The position numbers and the translations under genes are program-made. The notes beneath the pieces are model-generated. The model searched no databases and had not been told where the DNA came from. It was given only the letters and a program-made list of their open reading frames with translations. A DNA stretch of 64,000 nucleotides from NCBI RefSeq assembly GCF_008642295.1, contig NZ_CP029190.1, positions 4,695,501 to 4,759,500 on the forward strand. The letters are read 5' to 3'. Origin of the DNA: Streptomyces venezuelae. GTDB taxonomy: Bacteria > Actinomycetota > Actinomycetes > Streptomycetales > Streptomycetaceae. Below are positions 24,672 to 33,396 of the stretch, one piece after another; the first letter of the stretch is position 1, and each line of letters opens with the position of its first letter.

Positions 24672-25355
24672 GTGACCACCCTTGCCCCCGCCCCGTTCGC
24701 CGAGGCCGTCTCCCCGGACGGCCTCACCGTCCGCGCCCGCCACCACCACAACCCCTACGGCTACCTGCTGCCGGACTCCGGCCTGGACGCCCTCCTCCTC
24801 GACCTCGGCCTGCGCCGCGCCGCGAGCATCCGGCACCACCACCAGGCCGCTCCCGCCGCCGCGCCCCGCGACCCGTACCCGCGGCCGGCCATGGGATTCG
24901 TCCTGCTCGACCCCACGGCCGACCCCTGGGTCCGGCACGAGGACGCGGTGCTCGGCGCGATCACCATCGGCGACGAGGGCCACCGCTTCCTGCCGAACGC
25001 CGCCGCCAAGGCCGCCGGCCACCGCCGCCTCGGCCGGAACTACGGCGAAGCCGTGCACACCGACCCGCACCTCTGCGGGGACGGCGCCTTCCGCTACGGC
25101 CACTCCGCCGAGGTCCGCGGCCTGATCGTCGGTGCCAGCGGGCAGACCCCCGACCAGGACCTGTACGAAGCGTCGCTGCTCGCCCAGGACTTCATCGCCG
25201 CGCTCGCCGACCGGCACAGCACCTGGGAGAACGCCACCGGCCCCACCGACTGGCTCGCAGCCGACGACAGCCCGGCGCCCGCGACCACCGCCATGACGGC
25301 GTTCTTCGCTGCAACGGCTGCCACCGCGGCTGCCACCGCGCCGGCCCGGGTGTGA
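24672..25355 (+). CDS. Hypothetical protein divergent from the LmbU-linked operon
   Basis: 227 aa from a GTG with AAGGAG five bases upstream. No family recognised. Features are a His cluster (RARHHHNPYGYLLPDSG, then RHHHQAA), a central acidic/His segment (LGAITIGDEGHRFLPN), GDGAFRYGHSAEVRGLIVGAS, and an Ala/Thr-rich C-terminus. There is no clear signal peptide or membrane helix. The His clusters hint at metal binding but no known site can be named. It shares a 171-bp divergent promoter region with the operon's first gene, so it may belong to the same pathway. Confidence 0.7.
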   Translation: MTTLAPAPFAEAVSPDGLTVRARHHHNPYGYLLPDSGLDALLLDLGLRRAASIRHHHQAAPAAAPRDPYPRPAMGFVLLDPTADPWVRHEDAVLGAITIGDEGHRFLPNAAAKAAGHRRLGRNYGEAVHTDPHLCGDGAFRYGHSAEVRGLIVGASGQTPDQDLYEASLLAQDFIAALADRHSTWENATGPTDWLAADDSPAPATTAMTAFFAATAATAAATAPARV

Positions 25356-25478
25356 CGAAGATCCGGTCAGCTCTTTGCCGGGATATGAAACCCGGCGCGG
25401 CATTGGTGCATCAGGAAGAGGGGGATGACCAGCCGTTCTGTCCCGTGGGGGCAGTCATGACCGTTCGGAGCGAAGTCC

Positions 25479-26708
25479 GTGCACCAGTACCCGCAGCGCC
25501 CGCGGCCTGATGACCAGCCGACCCAGGAGTACCCGCAGTACCGGCAGCCGCCGCAGTACGAGCAGGCCCCGCAGTACCAGCAGCAGTACCAGCAGGCCCC
25601 GCAGTACGCCGAGCCGCCCGCCCCGCCCGCACGGCGCTCCCGGAAGCGGGTCTGGATCGGCTCGGCGGTCGTGCTGGCGCTGCTGGCCGGCGGCGGTGTC
25701 GGCTGGGCGTACTGGAAGACCGACTGGTTCGACGGCAACGGCGAGACCGTGAGCTACGGCGTCCCGGCGGGCGGCCAGGGCCAGGGCCAGGGCCAGGGGC
25801 AGGGCAAGGGCAAGGGGGACGGCGGCGCCCCGGCGCCCGGCGGCGACCCCGACGTCTCCCTCCCGACCGGCCCCGCCGCCCAGTTCAAGCAGACCGGCAA
25901 GCTCGACGACGGCACCCGGATATCCAAGACCCGGCTGAAGGGCGCGAAATCCGGGTTCGAGGGCGACGTATGGGTGTGGACGCCCAAGGAATACGACGAC
26001 CCGAAGTACGCCAAGAGCGGGTTCCCGGTGCTCATCGCCCTCCCGGGCGGCAACGGCCATCCCAACAACTACTGGGCCGACCGCAGCCTCGGCCTCCAGA
26101 AGGCGATCAGCGAAGGCGTCAAGGCGGGCACCAGCCTGCCCTTCGTCCTGGTGATGCCGGTCCTCAACCCGGACAGCAAGTACTACTACGACGGCTCCGA
26201 CATACCCGGCCAGGCCAAGATGGGCACCTGGATGGCCGAGGACGTCCCCGCCTTCGCCAAGGCCAACTTCCGTACCTACAAGTCCCGGGACGGCTGGGCG
26301 TTCATGGGCAACTCCTCGGGTGCCTTCGTCGGACTCAAGCAGGTCATGCAGCACCCGGACCGGTTCAAGGCGGTGATCGCCAACGGCGGCGAGATCGTCC
26401 CGGACTCTCCGCTCTGGAAGGGCCACCAGAAGGAGATGGACGCCAACAACCCCGAGAAGCTCGCCCAGAAGCTGATCGACTCCAAGGGGCCCGAGGTGTA
26501 CGTCAACTTCCAGTACGGCACCAAGGAAGGCGGCCGGGCACGGCTGGAGAAGTTCCAGACGCAGTACGGCAAGGGCCCGGTCAAGGTGACCATCCACGAG
26601 ATCAAGGGCGGCGATCACAATGGCTGGGACTACGTCCGCGGGATGAAGGAGAGCGCCCTGGAGAAGACCAGCAAGGTGATGAAGGCGCCGAAGCCGGACG
26701 CGGGGTGA
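25479..26708 (+). CDS. Membrane-anchored alpha/beta-hydrolase (esterase D-like), paralogue 1
   Basis: 409 aa from a GTG with GGAG upstream. The cytoplasmic N-terminus is a Pro/Gln/Tyr-rich repeat (PQYEQAPQYQ type). One transmembrane helix (about 57-77, VWIGSAVVLALLAGGGVGWAY) follows, then a Gly/Gln linker encoded by a short DNA repeat, then an extracytoplasmic esterase domain. Catalytic features: FPVLIALPGGNGHPNNYW (oxyanion region), WAFMGNSSGAFVGL (nucleophile Ser in GNSSG), and GGDHNGWDY (His). The family includes mycolyltransferase- and esterase-like enzymes, so the likely substrate is an envelope or extracellular ester. Its stop overlaps the next gene's GTG by 3 bp. Confidence 0.9.
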   Translation: MHQYPQRPRPDDQPTQEYPQYRQPPQYEQAPQYQQQYQQAPQYAEPPAPPARRSRKRVWIGSAVVLALLAGGGVGWAYWKTDWFDGNGETVSYGVPAGGQGQGQGQGQGKGKGDGGAPAPGGDPDVSLPTGPAAQFKQTGKLDDGTRISKTRLKGAKSGFEGDVWVWTPKEYDDPKYAKSGFPVLIALPGGNGHPNNYWADRSLGLQKAISEGVKAGTSLPFVLVMPVLNPDSKYYYDGSDIPGQAKMGTWMAEDVPAFAKANFRTYKSRDGWAFMGNSSGAFVGLKQVMQHPDRFKAVIANGGEIVPDSPLWKGHQKEMDANNPEKLAQKLIDSKGPEVYVNFQYGTKEGGRARLEKFQTQYGKGPVKVTIHEIKGGDHNGWDYVRGMKESALEKTSKVMKAPKPDAG

Positions 26709-27940
26709 CGACCCCCGCCGCCGTGGTCCCGGTGGTCCCGGCCCGGCCGGCGAAACGCCTCACCGGCCTGGACGCCGCCCGTGGCCTGGCCGTCCTCGGC
26801 ATGTTCGTCGTACACATCGGCCCGCACCCCGCCGGCGGCCCGGCCGCCGGCGGTGCCGATCTGCTGCTGAGTGCCCCGCAGGGCCGGGCCTCGGCCGCCT
26901 TCGCGCTCATCGCCGGCCTGACGCTGGCGGTGGCGCGGGGCGGCACCCGGCCCCGCCCCCGGACCCCGGGAACCCTGCGCACCACCCTGGTCCGCTGCGG
27001 GATCCTGGCCGCCGTGGGGCTGTCCCTCGCCTCGCTGCACCCGCCGGTCTTCGTCATCCTCGGGTTCTACGCCGTGTACTTCCTGCTCGCCGAACCCTTC
27101 ACCCGGCTCCGGCCGCCCGCCCTGGTCGCCTCGGCCGCAGCCTCGGTGCTGCTCGGGCCGGTCCTCCTGTACGGAGTGGCACCCGCCTTCGGCCATCTCA
27201 CCGACGGCCGCGGCAGCGGCGCCCCCGAACTGCCCGACCTGATCACCCCGGACGGGCTCTGGCGCATCCTGGACCTGGTGCTGGTGAGCGGCGCCTACCC
27301 GGTCCTGGCCTATTTCCCGTACGTCCTGGCCGGCCTGGCCCTGGGCCGTACGGTCGACCTGCACCGCCGTACCGCCCCCTGGCTGACCGCGGCCGGCGGC
27401 ACCGCCGCCGCCCTGCTCGGCTACGGCTTCTCCCACCTCGCCCTGGAGAACTGGGGCGCCAGGGAGGCCCTGCTCACCGCCGTCCAGGACAGCCACCCCT
27501 GGGCAGCCGCCGCCGAGGACCCGCTGCAGGAGATCCTGGCCGGCCAGTTCGGCGCGATCCCGGCCACCGACTGGGGCTGGCTGCTGGTCTCCGACCCGTA
27601 CAGCCAGACCCCGCCCGAGATCCTCGGCAGCGCCGGGGTGGCGGTCGCGCTGGTCGGGCTCGCCGTGGCCGCCGGCCGGACCCGGCCGGGCCGGCGGCTG
27701 CTCACCCCGCTGACCGTGGTGGGCTCGATGGCCCTGACCGCGTACGTCGGCCATGTCCTGGCCCTCGTGGCGCTGACCCGGCTGGCCGGCTGGGAGGACA
27801 CCGGCTGGCGCGAGACCGTCTGGTTCGGCGCGGTCACGGTGGCCGGCTGCTGGACCTGGCAGCTGGTGTGGCGGGACTCGCCGGTGCGCCGCGGCCCGCT
27901 GGAGTACCTGATGCACACGGCGGTGGGCCGGGCGCGGTGA
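26705..27940 (+). CDS. Polytopic acyltransferase-like membrane protein (HGSNAT/DUF1624-DUF418 type)
   Basis: 411 aa with around ten hydrophobic helices. The start RLTGLDAARGLAVLGMFVVHIGPH is the signature of the heparan-alpha-glucosaminide N-acetyltransferase-like / DUF418 membrane families (L-D-x-x-RG-x-A-x-x-G-M-x-x-VH). LTAYVGHVLALVALTRL near the end is the matching C-terminal motif. Such proteins transfer acyl groups across or at the membrane. The GTG start overlaps the esterase-1 stop, and esterase 2 begins 90 bp downstream, suggesting an acyl-modification/de-modification set for an envelope polymer. The substrate is unknown. Confidence 0.86.
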   Translation: MTTPAAVVPVVPARPAKRLTGLDAARGLAVLGMFVVHIGPHPAGGPAAGGADLLLSAPQGRASAAFALIAGLTLAVARGGTRPRPRTPGTLRTTLVRCGILAAVGLSLASLHPPVFVILGFYAVYFLLAEPFTRLRPPALVASAAASVLLGPVLLYGVAPAFGHLTDGRGSGAPELPDLITPDGLWRILDLVLVSGAYPVLAYFPYVLAGLALGRTVDLHRRTAPWLTAAGGTAAALLGYGFSHLALENWGAREALLTAVQDSHPWAAAAEDPLQEILAGQFGAIPATDWGWLLVSDPYSQTPPEILGSAGVAVALVGLAVAAGRTRPGRRLLTPLTVVGSMALTAYVGHVLALVALTRLAGWEDTGWRETVWFGAVTVAGCWTWQLVWRDSPVRRGPLEYLMHTAVGRAR

Positions 27941-28030
27941 CTGCCCGGCCGGGCCAGGCAACCCGATCGGCCGTTTTGGGCTCTCTCATCTATGTAAAGG
28001 CGATCAGTCGGTAACGGTCGGAGATGTTCC

Positions 28031-29242
28031 GTGCAACAAGACCAGCAGGGCGACGACACCAGCGGCCCCGGCAGCCCGGGCGGCCCCGGCAGCCCCCGCG
28101 GCTCCCGCCGGCCGCGGCGCAGGCGCCTCTTCCTGATCTGCGGTGCGCTCGCGCTCGCCCTCGCCGCCGGGGGCGGCGTCGCCGCGTACCAGTTCGACGT
28201 GTTCAACGACCTGGGCGAGCCCGTCAGCTTCGGCCGGACCGACGGCGCGAAGGACCGGGCCGCGGACGGTTCCGGTGCGACGGCCGCCCCGCGGCCCGGG
28301 ACCCGGCTGCCGACCGGCCCGGCCGCCAAGTTCGTCCGTACCGCCCGGCTCCCCGACGGCACCGAGATCGGCAAGACCACCCTCAAGGGCGCCAAGTCTG
28401 GATTCACCGGAGATGTGTGGGTCTGGGTTCCCAAGGAGTATGACGACCCGGCCTATGCCCGCAGTGCCTTCCCGGTCCTGATCTCCCTGCCCGGCGGCCG
28501 TGGCTACCCGAACAACTACTGGGGGACGGGCCCCGGCCTCGGCCTCCAGCAGGCCGTGACCGACGGCGCCAAGGCCGGCCGGAGCCTGCCCTTCATCCTG
28601 GTCATGCCGGTGATCAATGCGGACACCAAGAACCACTTCGACGGCTCCGACATCCCGGGCCAGCCCAAGATGGGCACCTGGATGGCCGAAGACGTGCCGG
28701 ATTTCGCGAAGGCCAATTTCCGGACATTCACCTCCCGCGACGGCTGGGCCTTCATGGGCTCCTCCTCGGGCGGTTTCGGCGCCCTGAAGCACGTCCTGAA
28801 GCATCCGGACCGCTTCAAGGCGGCCATCGCCAGCGGGGTCGACACGGTCCCCGACTCCCCGCTGTGGAAGGGCGACCGGCGGGCGATGGACGCCGACAAC
28901 CCGGAGAAGCTCGCCCGCCGGCTCATCGAGACCAAGGGCCCCGAGGTCTACATCAACTTCCAGATCGGCACCAAGGAGAGCGGGCGCGCCCAGGCCGAGC
29001 GGTTCATGAAGGAATTCGGCCGGGGCCCCGTGCACACCCGGCTCCAGGTGATCCAGGATGGGGAACACAACGGCAAGTCGTACGTACGGGGTATGAGGGA
29101 GGGGTCACTGGAGTGGATCAGCAAGGTGCTCTTGGCACCCACCCCCGACCCTCTCCCGGACACGGCCCCGAAGACCGGCGCGACGACCGGTCCGACGACC
29201 GGCCCGCAGAAGGCCGCGGAGACCGCCCCCGCCGCCCGATGA
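28031..29242 (+). CDS. Membrane-anchored alpha/beta-hydrolase, paralogue 2
   Basis: 403 aa, a clear tandem paralogue of the gene at 25479. Shared blocks include KSGFTGDVWVWVPKEYDDPAYA, GGRGYPNNYW, the DGSDIPGQ-K-MGTWMAEDVP region, WAFMGSSSGGFGALKH (nucleophile in GSSSG) and GEHNGKSYVRGM (His). The N-terminus is a Gly/Pro/Ser/Arg-rich tail plus one transmembrane helix (LFLICGALALALAAGGGVAAY) without the Gln/Tyr repeat. A Thr-Gly-Pro-rich tail ends the protein. GGAG precedes the GTG. Its stop overlaps the protease ATG by 3 bp. Divergence around the nucleophile (GSSSG vs GNSSG) suggests different substrates. Confidence 0.9.
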   Translation: MQQDQQGDDTSGPGSPGGPGSPRGSRRPRRRRLFLICGALALALAAGGGVAAYQFDVFNDLGEPVSFGRTDGAKDRAADGSGATAAPRPGTRLPTGPAAKFVRTARLPDGTEIGKTTLKGAKSGFTGDVWVWVPKEYDDPAYARSAFPVLISLPGGRGYPNNYWGTGPGLGLQQAVTDGAKAGRSLPFILVMPVINADTKNHFDGSDIPGQPKMGTWMAEDVPDFAKANFRTFTSRDGWAFMGSSSGGFGALKHVLKHPDRFKAAIASGVDTVPDSPLWKGDRRAMDADNPEKLARRLIETKGPEVYINFQIGTKESGRAQAERFMKEFGRGPVHTRLQVIQDGEHNGKSYVRGMREGSLEWISKVLLAPTPDPLPDTAPKTGATTGPTTGPQKAAETAPAAR

Positions 29243-30045
29243 GCTCGACAGGCCCGCTGGCCAAGGGCATATCCGCGGCTGCGGCGGCGCTGGCGGTCTT
29301 CGGACTCGCCTTCTTCGACCTCGGCACCGGCGAGCCCGGCCGGGCCGGCCCCGCCACCCCGTTCCCCACGGTGGGCGTGCTCATGGCCGACGGCGAGCAC
29401 TGGTGCACGGCCAGCGTGGTGGACAGCCCGAAGGGCAACGTGGTCGCCACTGCCGCACACTGCGTGGCCCCCGAGGGCAAGGACGGACAGCCGGGCACGG
29501 TCGCCCACGACGGCCTCGCCATCGGCGACCTCTCCTTCGCCCCCGCCTTCTCCGGCGAGGGCTCCGGCCGGCAGCCCCTCGGCCGGTGGAAGGTCACCGC
29601 GGTCCATGTCGACGACCGCTGGACCAAATGGGGCGAGGACACCGCCGACTACGCCTTCCTGACCGTCGCACCGGACGGGGACGGCCGCAGCCTCCAGGAC
29701 GTGGTGGGCCGCGAGGAGGCCCCGGCGGCCGACTGGCACTCCGGGTACGAGCGGGACGTCACCGTGGTCGGCTATCCGGAGGAGGCGCGCAATCCGGAGA
29801 ACAAGCCGATCTCCTGCACCACCCAGACCGGCCACGACGAGGACGACCCCGACATGCTGTACATCAGCTGCGCCGGGTTCTGGACGGGCACCAGCGGCAG
29901 CCCCTGGGTCGCCGACCGGGGCGGCCCCGGCGAGCCGGGCCGGCTCATCGGAGTGCTCAGCGGCGGCGACACCGACGTGGACTCGACGGCCGCGCTCTTC
30001 GACGACCGGGCCAAGGCCCTGTACGACCGCGCTGCCCGCGGCTGA
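29239..30045 (+). CDS. Trypsin-like serine protease, exported
   Basis: 268 aa. An N-terminal hydrophobic signal/anchor (about 9-27, ISAAAAALAVFGLAFF) precedes an S1/chymotrypsin-fold domain. Catalytic triad: H74 in ATAAHC, D137 in TADYAFLTV, and S219 in GTSGSPW, with two Cys pairs likely (C56/C75, C193/C211). Starts with ATGA overlap to esterase 2, so it is translated with it. A role in processing envelope proteins or extracellular peptides is inferred. It completes the esterase-acyltransferase-esterase-protease operon. Confidence 0.9.
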   Translation: MSSTGPLAKGISAAAAALAVFGLAFFDLGTGEPGRAGPATPFPTVGVLMADGEHWCTASVVDSPKGNVVATAAHCVAPEGKDGQPGTVAHDGLAIGDLSFAPAFSGEGSGRQPLGRWKVTAVHVDDRWTKWGEDTADYAFLTVAPDGDGRSLQDVVGREEAPAADWHSGYERDVTVVGYPEEARNPENKPISCTTQTGHDEDDPDMLYISCAGFWTGTSGSPWVADRGGPGEPGRLIGVLSGGDTDVDSTAALFDDRAKALYDRAARG

Positions 30046-30084
30046 GCAGACCGCCCGGACAGTCCTCGGCCCCGGCCCCGGCCC

Positions 30085-31059
30085 TCAGCCCCGGCGCTCG
30101 GTGGACACGATCACGCCCACCGCCGCCACCACGATCGCGCCGCCGGCCAGGATCGGCCAGGTCAGTGCCTCGTTCAGAACCAGCGCACCGAGCAGCACCG
30201 CCACCACCGGATTGACGTACGCGTAGGTGGCGACCAGCGACAGCGGTGCGGACTGCAGCAGCCAGGCGTAGGCCGTGAACGCGACCAGCGACCCGATCAG
30301 GATCAGGCCCCCCAGCGCCACCCACGACCGCACCGACACGGCCGCCAGGTCCAGCCCCCGCTGCTCGCCCCGGGCCAGGGCCACCAGCAGCCCGCCCACG
30401 CCGCCCGCCAGCATCTCGTACGCACTGGCGGTGAACGGATTGGCCGGCATCGGCAGCTTTCCGGCCGAGAACGAGCCGAGCGACCACAGCACGCTCGCCG
30501 CCAGCACCAGCAGCACCCCCGACAGCCGTACCTCCCCGCTGATCCCGGGCACGGTCAGCACCGCGAGCCCGGTCATCCCCAGGAGTACGCCGCCCAGGGT
30601 GCGCGGAGCCGGCCGGTCCCCGGAGCCGGCCCGCAGCAGCACCACCCACATCGGCACCGCCGCGATCAGCAGCGCCGCCAGCCCGGACGGGACCTCGGTC
30701 TCGGCCAGCACCACCAGGCCGTTGCCGCCCAGGATCAGCAGCACGCCGACCAGGACGGCCGAGCCCAGCTGCGCTCGGGTCACCTTGAGCGCCGCCGGGC
30801 CCTGCCGCCAGGCCACCAGGGCGGTGAGCAGCAGCCCGGCGGTGACGAACCGGAAGCCGGCGGAGAGGAAGGGCGGGATGGTCTCGACGACGATCCGGAT
30901 GCCGAGGTAGGTGGAACCCCAGACCACGTAGACGATGGCGAGCGCGGCCCAGACCGCGCCACCGGCCTTCCGGACGGTCCCGGACCCGGTCCCCGACCCG
31001 GCGGCTACGGCGGCCCCCGCGGTCTCGTGGTTGCTCTTGGCGGCGTTCGATATGGGCAC
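30085..31059 (-). CDS. EamA-family (DMT) transporter
   Basis: 324 aa from a GTG. Ten hydrophobic helices form two EamA repeats. The first begins IVYVVWGSTYLGIRI and continues FLSAGFRFVTAGLLL. The second includes SLGSFSAGKLPMP and ends ATYAYVNPVVAVLLGALVLNE, both classic drug/metabolite transporter signatures. The similarity is to the YedA/RhaT-like exporter group, so efflux of a small metabolite is expected. Convergent to the protease operon and transcribed alone. Confidence 0.92.
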   Translation of the reverse strand: MPISNAAKSNHETAGAAVAAGSGTGSGTVRKAGGAVWAALAIVYVVWGSTYLGIRIVVETIPPFLSAGFRFVTAGLLLTALVAWRQGPAALKVTRAQLGSAVLVGVLLILGGNGLVVLAETEVPSGLAALLIAAVPMWVVLLRAGSGDRPAPRTLGGVLLGMTGLAVLTVPGISGEVRLSGVLLVLAASVLWSLGSFSAGKLPMPANPFTASAYEMLAGGVGGLLVALARGEQRGLDLAAVSVRSWVALGGLILIGSLVAFTAYAWLLQSAPLSLVATYAYVNPVVAVLLGALVLNEALTWPILAGGAIVVAAVGVIVSTERRG

Positions 31060-31591
31060 GGCCGGATCCTATGGTCGTTGGGCTGTACAGGCTTCTGCTT
31101 TTCAGTCCGTGAGCAGACCGTTGAGCTCCCCGTAGGCCAGAGGCGGCACACGGCCGGCGCTCCGCCCCGTCCGGCGGACCGGGCGCTCACGAAAAATGCA
31201 CAACTCGCTCCGGTACGGCGGCCCAGGGTGCCGGTCCGGCCGGAAGGGCACCGCGGTGGCGGGAATCAGACCCTGGAGCCGAGGGCCGGAGCGGATGCCT
31301 CCGCGCGCGCCACCCGGAGAGGTTCGCAGAGCGTGTCCGAGCGGCTCCGGCGGGCAGTGGAGCCCGGCTTGGCCGGAACCGGATCTGGGCATCCGGCGGC
31401 GGCTGTGAACCGGAGCTTTTCCGTTTCGTGGCCGCCGTATGGCACGGATGTTACGCATCCGTTCTCCTCTTGTGGGACGGCCTGATGGTGGGTCAGTCTT
31501 TCGGAGGCGACCGGCCCCTGGCCACAACGGATTGTCATGGGCATGTCGCTTAACCCCCCGCAACGCACCACCTATGAGGAGGACCCCTCAC
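31060..31591. other. Non-coding region upstream of the subtilase
   Basis: About 530 bp without a convincing gene. It should hold the promoters of the divergent EamA gene and of the protease. ACGGATG-TTACG-CATCCGT (31444-31462) is a 7-bp inverted repeat that could be an operator. GGAGG at about 31578 is the protease ribosome-binding site. Confidence 0.5.
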
Positions 31592-33169
31592 ATGTCCGTG
31601 ATGCGTCATCACCGCCGGAAGATCGCCGGCCTCAGTGCGACGGCCGCCGTCGCCCTCGTGCTCGGCGCGGCCTCGGCCCTCCCGGCCTCGGCCGCCGGCG
31701 GATCCGCCGCGGAAGGCCAGATCGTGAACGCCGGCGCCGCCGGCACGGTCGCCAACAGCTACATCGTGATCCTGAAGGACTCCGCCGCCCGGTCCACCCT
31801 CGCGAGCGGCAAGTCCGTCGCCGAGCGGCACGGTGCGAAGATCGACAAGGTCTACCGCGCGGCCCTCAACGGCTACTCCATCGAAGCCTCGGAGTCCCAG
31901 GCCAAGAAGATCGCCGCCGACCCGGCCGTCGCGTCCGTGGTCCAGAACCGGACGTTCACCGTCGACGGCACCCAGCCCAACCCGCCGTCCTGGGGCCTGG
32001 ACCGCGTCGACCAGCGGGCCCTCCCGCTGAACAGCAGCTACACCTACCCCGACAAGGCGGGCGAGGGCGTCACCGCGTACGTCATCGACACCGGCGTCCG
32101 GATCTCGCACAGCGACTTCGGCGGCCGTGCCTTCAACGGGTACGACGCCATCGACAACGACAACGTCGCCCAGGACGGCCACGGCCACGGCACGCACGTG
32201 GCCGGCACCGTCGGCGGCAACGCGTACGGCGTCGCCAAGAAGGCGAAGATCGTCGGCGTCCGGGTGCTCAACAACCAGGGCTCCGGCACCACCGCCCAGG
32301 TGGTCGCGGGCATCGACTGGGTGACCCAGAACGCGGTCAAGCCGGCCGTGGCCAACATGTCGCTCGGCGGTGGCGCCGACGCGGCGCTGGACACCGCGGT
32401 GCGGAACTCCATAGCCGCCGGCATCACGTACGCGGTCGCGGCGGGCAACGAGTCCACCAACGCCAACACCAAGTCCCCGGCCCGGGTCACCGAAGCCATC
32501 ACGGTCGGCGCCACCACCAGCACGGACGCCAAGGCCAGCTACTCCAACTTTGGTGCCGTCCTGGACCTGTTCGCGCCGGGTTCCTCCATCGTCTCGGCGT
32601 GGAACACCAGCGACACCGCCACCAACAACATCTCCGGTACGTCGATGGCCTCGCCGCACGTCGCGGGTGCCGCCGCCGTCTACCTCTCGCAGAACCCGTC
32701 GAGCACCCCGGCCCAGGTGAGCACGGCACTCGTGAACGCCGCCACGCCGAACGTGGTCGGCAGCCCCGGCACCGGCTCGCCCAACCGCCTGCTGTTCGTC
32801 GGCGACGGGGGCACCACCCCGCCGCCCGGGAAGAAGTTCGAGAACGCCACGGACTTCGCGATCAACGACCACACCACCGTCGAGTCCCCGGTCACCGTGA
32901 GCGGGGTCGCGGGCAACGCCCCGGCCGCGCTGAAGGTCGCGGTGGACATCAAGCACACCTACATCGGTGACCTCAAGGTGGACCTGATCGCCCCCGACGG
33001 CACCGCCTACACCCTGCACAACCGCAGCGGCGGCAGCACCGACAACATCAACCAGACCTACACGGTCAACGCCTCCAGCGAGGTGGCCAACGGCACCTGG
33101 AAGCTGCGGGTGAACGACAACGCCAACATCGACACCGGCAAGATCGACCTCTGGTCGGTGGAGTTCTGA
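31592..33169 (+). CDS. Secreted S8 subtilisin-like protease with I9 propeptide and P domain
   Basis: 525 aa. Signal peptide (residues 1-34, RRK then LSATAAVALVLGAASALPASA). Inhibitor-I9 propeptide begins SYIVILKDSAA and ends near VVQNRTF (about 56-125). The catalytic domain has D166 (VIDTGVRISH), H202 (GHGHGTHVAGT) and S351 (SGTSMASPHVAGA). A proprotein-convertase P domain follows (about 420-525, NATDFAINDHTTVESPV ... GTWKLRVNDNA). The layout matches extracellular Streptomyces proteases used for nutrition or processing in development. ATG 31592 is preceded by GAGGAGG. A perfectly phased 8-bp repeat tract follows the stop codon. Confidence 0.95.
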   Translation: MSVMRHHRRKIAGLSATAAVALVLGAASALPASAAGGSAAEGQIVNAGAAGTVANSYIVILKDSAARSTLASGKSVAERHGAKIDKVYRAALNGYSIEASESQAKKIAADPAVASVVQNRTFTVDGTQPNPPSWGLDRVDQRALPLNSSYTYPDKAGEGVTAYVIDTGVRISHSDFGGRAFNGYDAIDNDNVAQDGHGHGTHVAGTVGGNAYGVAKKAKIVGVRVLNNQGSGTTAQVVAGIDWVTQNAVKPAVANMSLGGGADAALDTAVRNSIAAGITYAVAAGNESTNANTKSPARVTEAITVGATTSTDAKASYSNFGAVLDLFAPGSSIVSAWNTSDTATNNISGTSMASPHVAGAAAVYLSQNPSSTPAQVSTALVNAATPNVVGSPGTGSPNRLLFVGDGGTTPPPGKKFENATDFAINDHTTVESPVTVSGVAGNAPAALKVAVDIKHTYIGDLKVDLIAPDGTAYTLHNRSGGSTDNINQTYTVNASSEVANGTWKLRVNDNANIDTGKIDLWSVEF

Positions 33170-33174
33170 CCAGC

Positions 33175-33222
33175 AGTGAACGAGTGAACGCGTGAGCGGA
33201 TGAACGCGTGAACGAGTGAAGG
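33175..33222 (+). repeat. Six 8-bp tandem repeats directly behind the subtilase
   Basis: Units at 33175, 33183, 33191, 33199, 33207 and 33215 read AGTGAACG, AGTGAACG, CGTGAGCG, GATGAACG, CGTGAACG, AGTGAAGG. The phase is exact. The tract starts 5 bp after the stop codon and ends before a terminator hairpin. Confidence 0.8.
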
Positions 33223-33229
33223 CACGGCG

Positions 33230-33261
33230 GCGGGGGCGACCGATTCGGCGGTCGCCCCCGC
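33230..33261. terminator. Subtilase terminator
   Basis: A perfect 12-bp GC-rich stem (33230-33241 with 33250-33261) and an 8-nt loop, 60 bp behind the protease stop. Confidence 0.8.
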
Positions 33262-33396
33262 TGCATGCTGTGACCGTGGGTAACGGGTTTGAGTGACCTC
33301 GCTTCATCACATCGAGTGAAACTCTGGCCCTTGCTTGCGGTGTACAACCGTCGGTTGCCAGGCTGTAGCTGTCTGTCAAGCTGATGGGAGTGGCCA

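Noticed and set aside
31102..31563. 153-residue frame in the region before the subtilase
   Set aside because: Arg/Pro/Gly-biased, no ribosome-binding site, no motifs; it overlaps the promoter region.
33175..33222. CRISPR array
   Set aside because: Units are contiguous 8-mers with no spacers, and no cas genes are present anywhere in the window.
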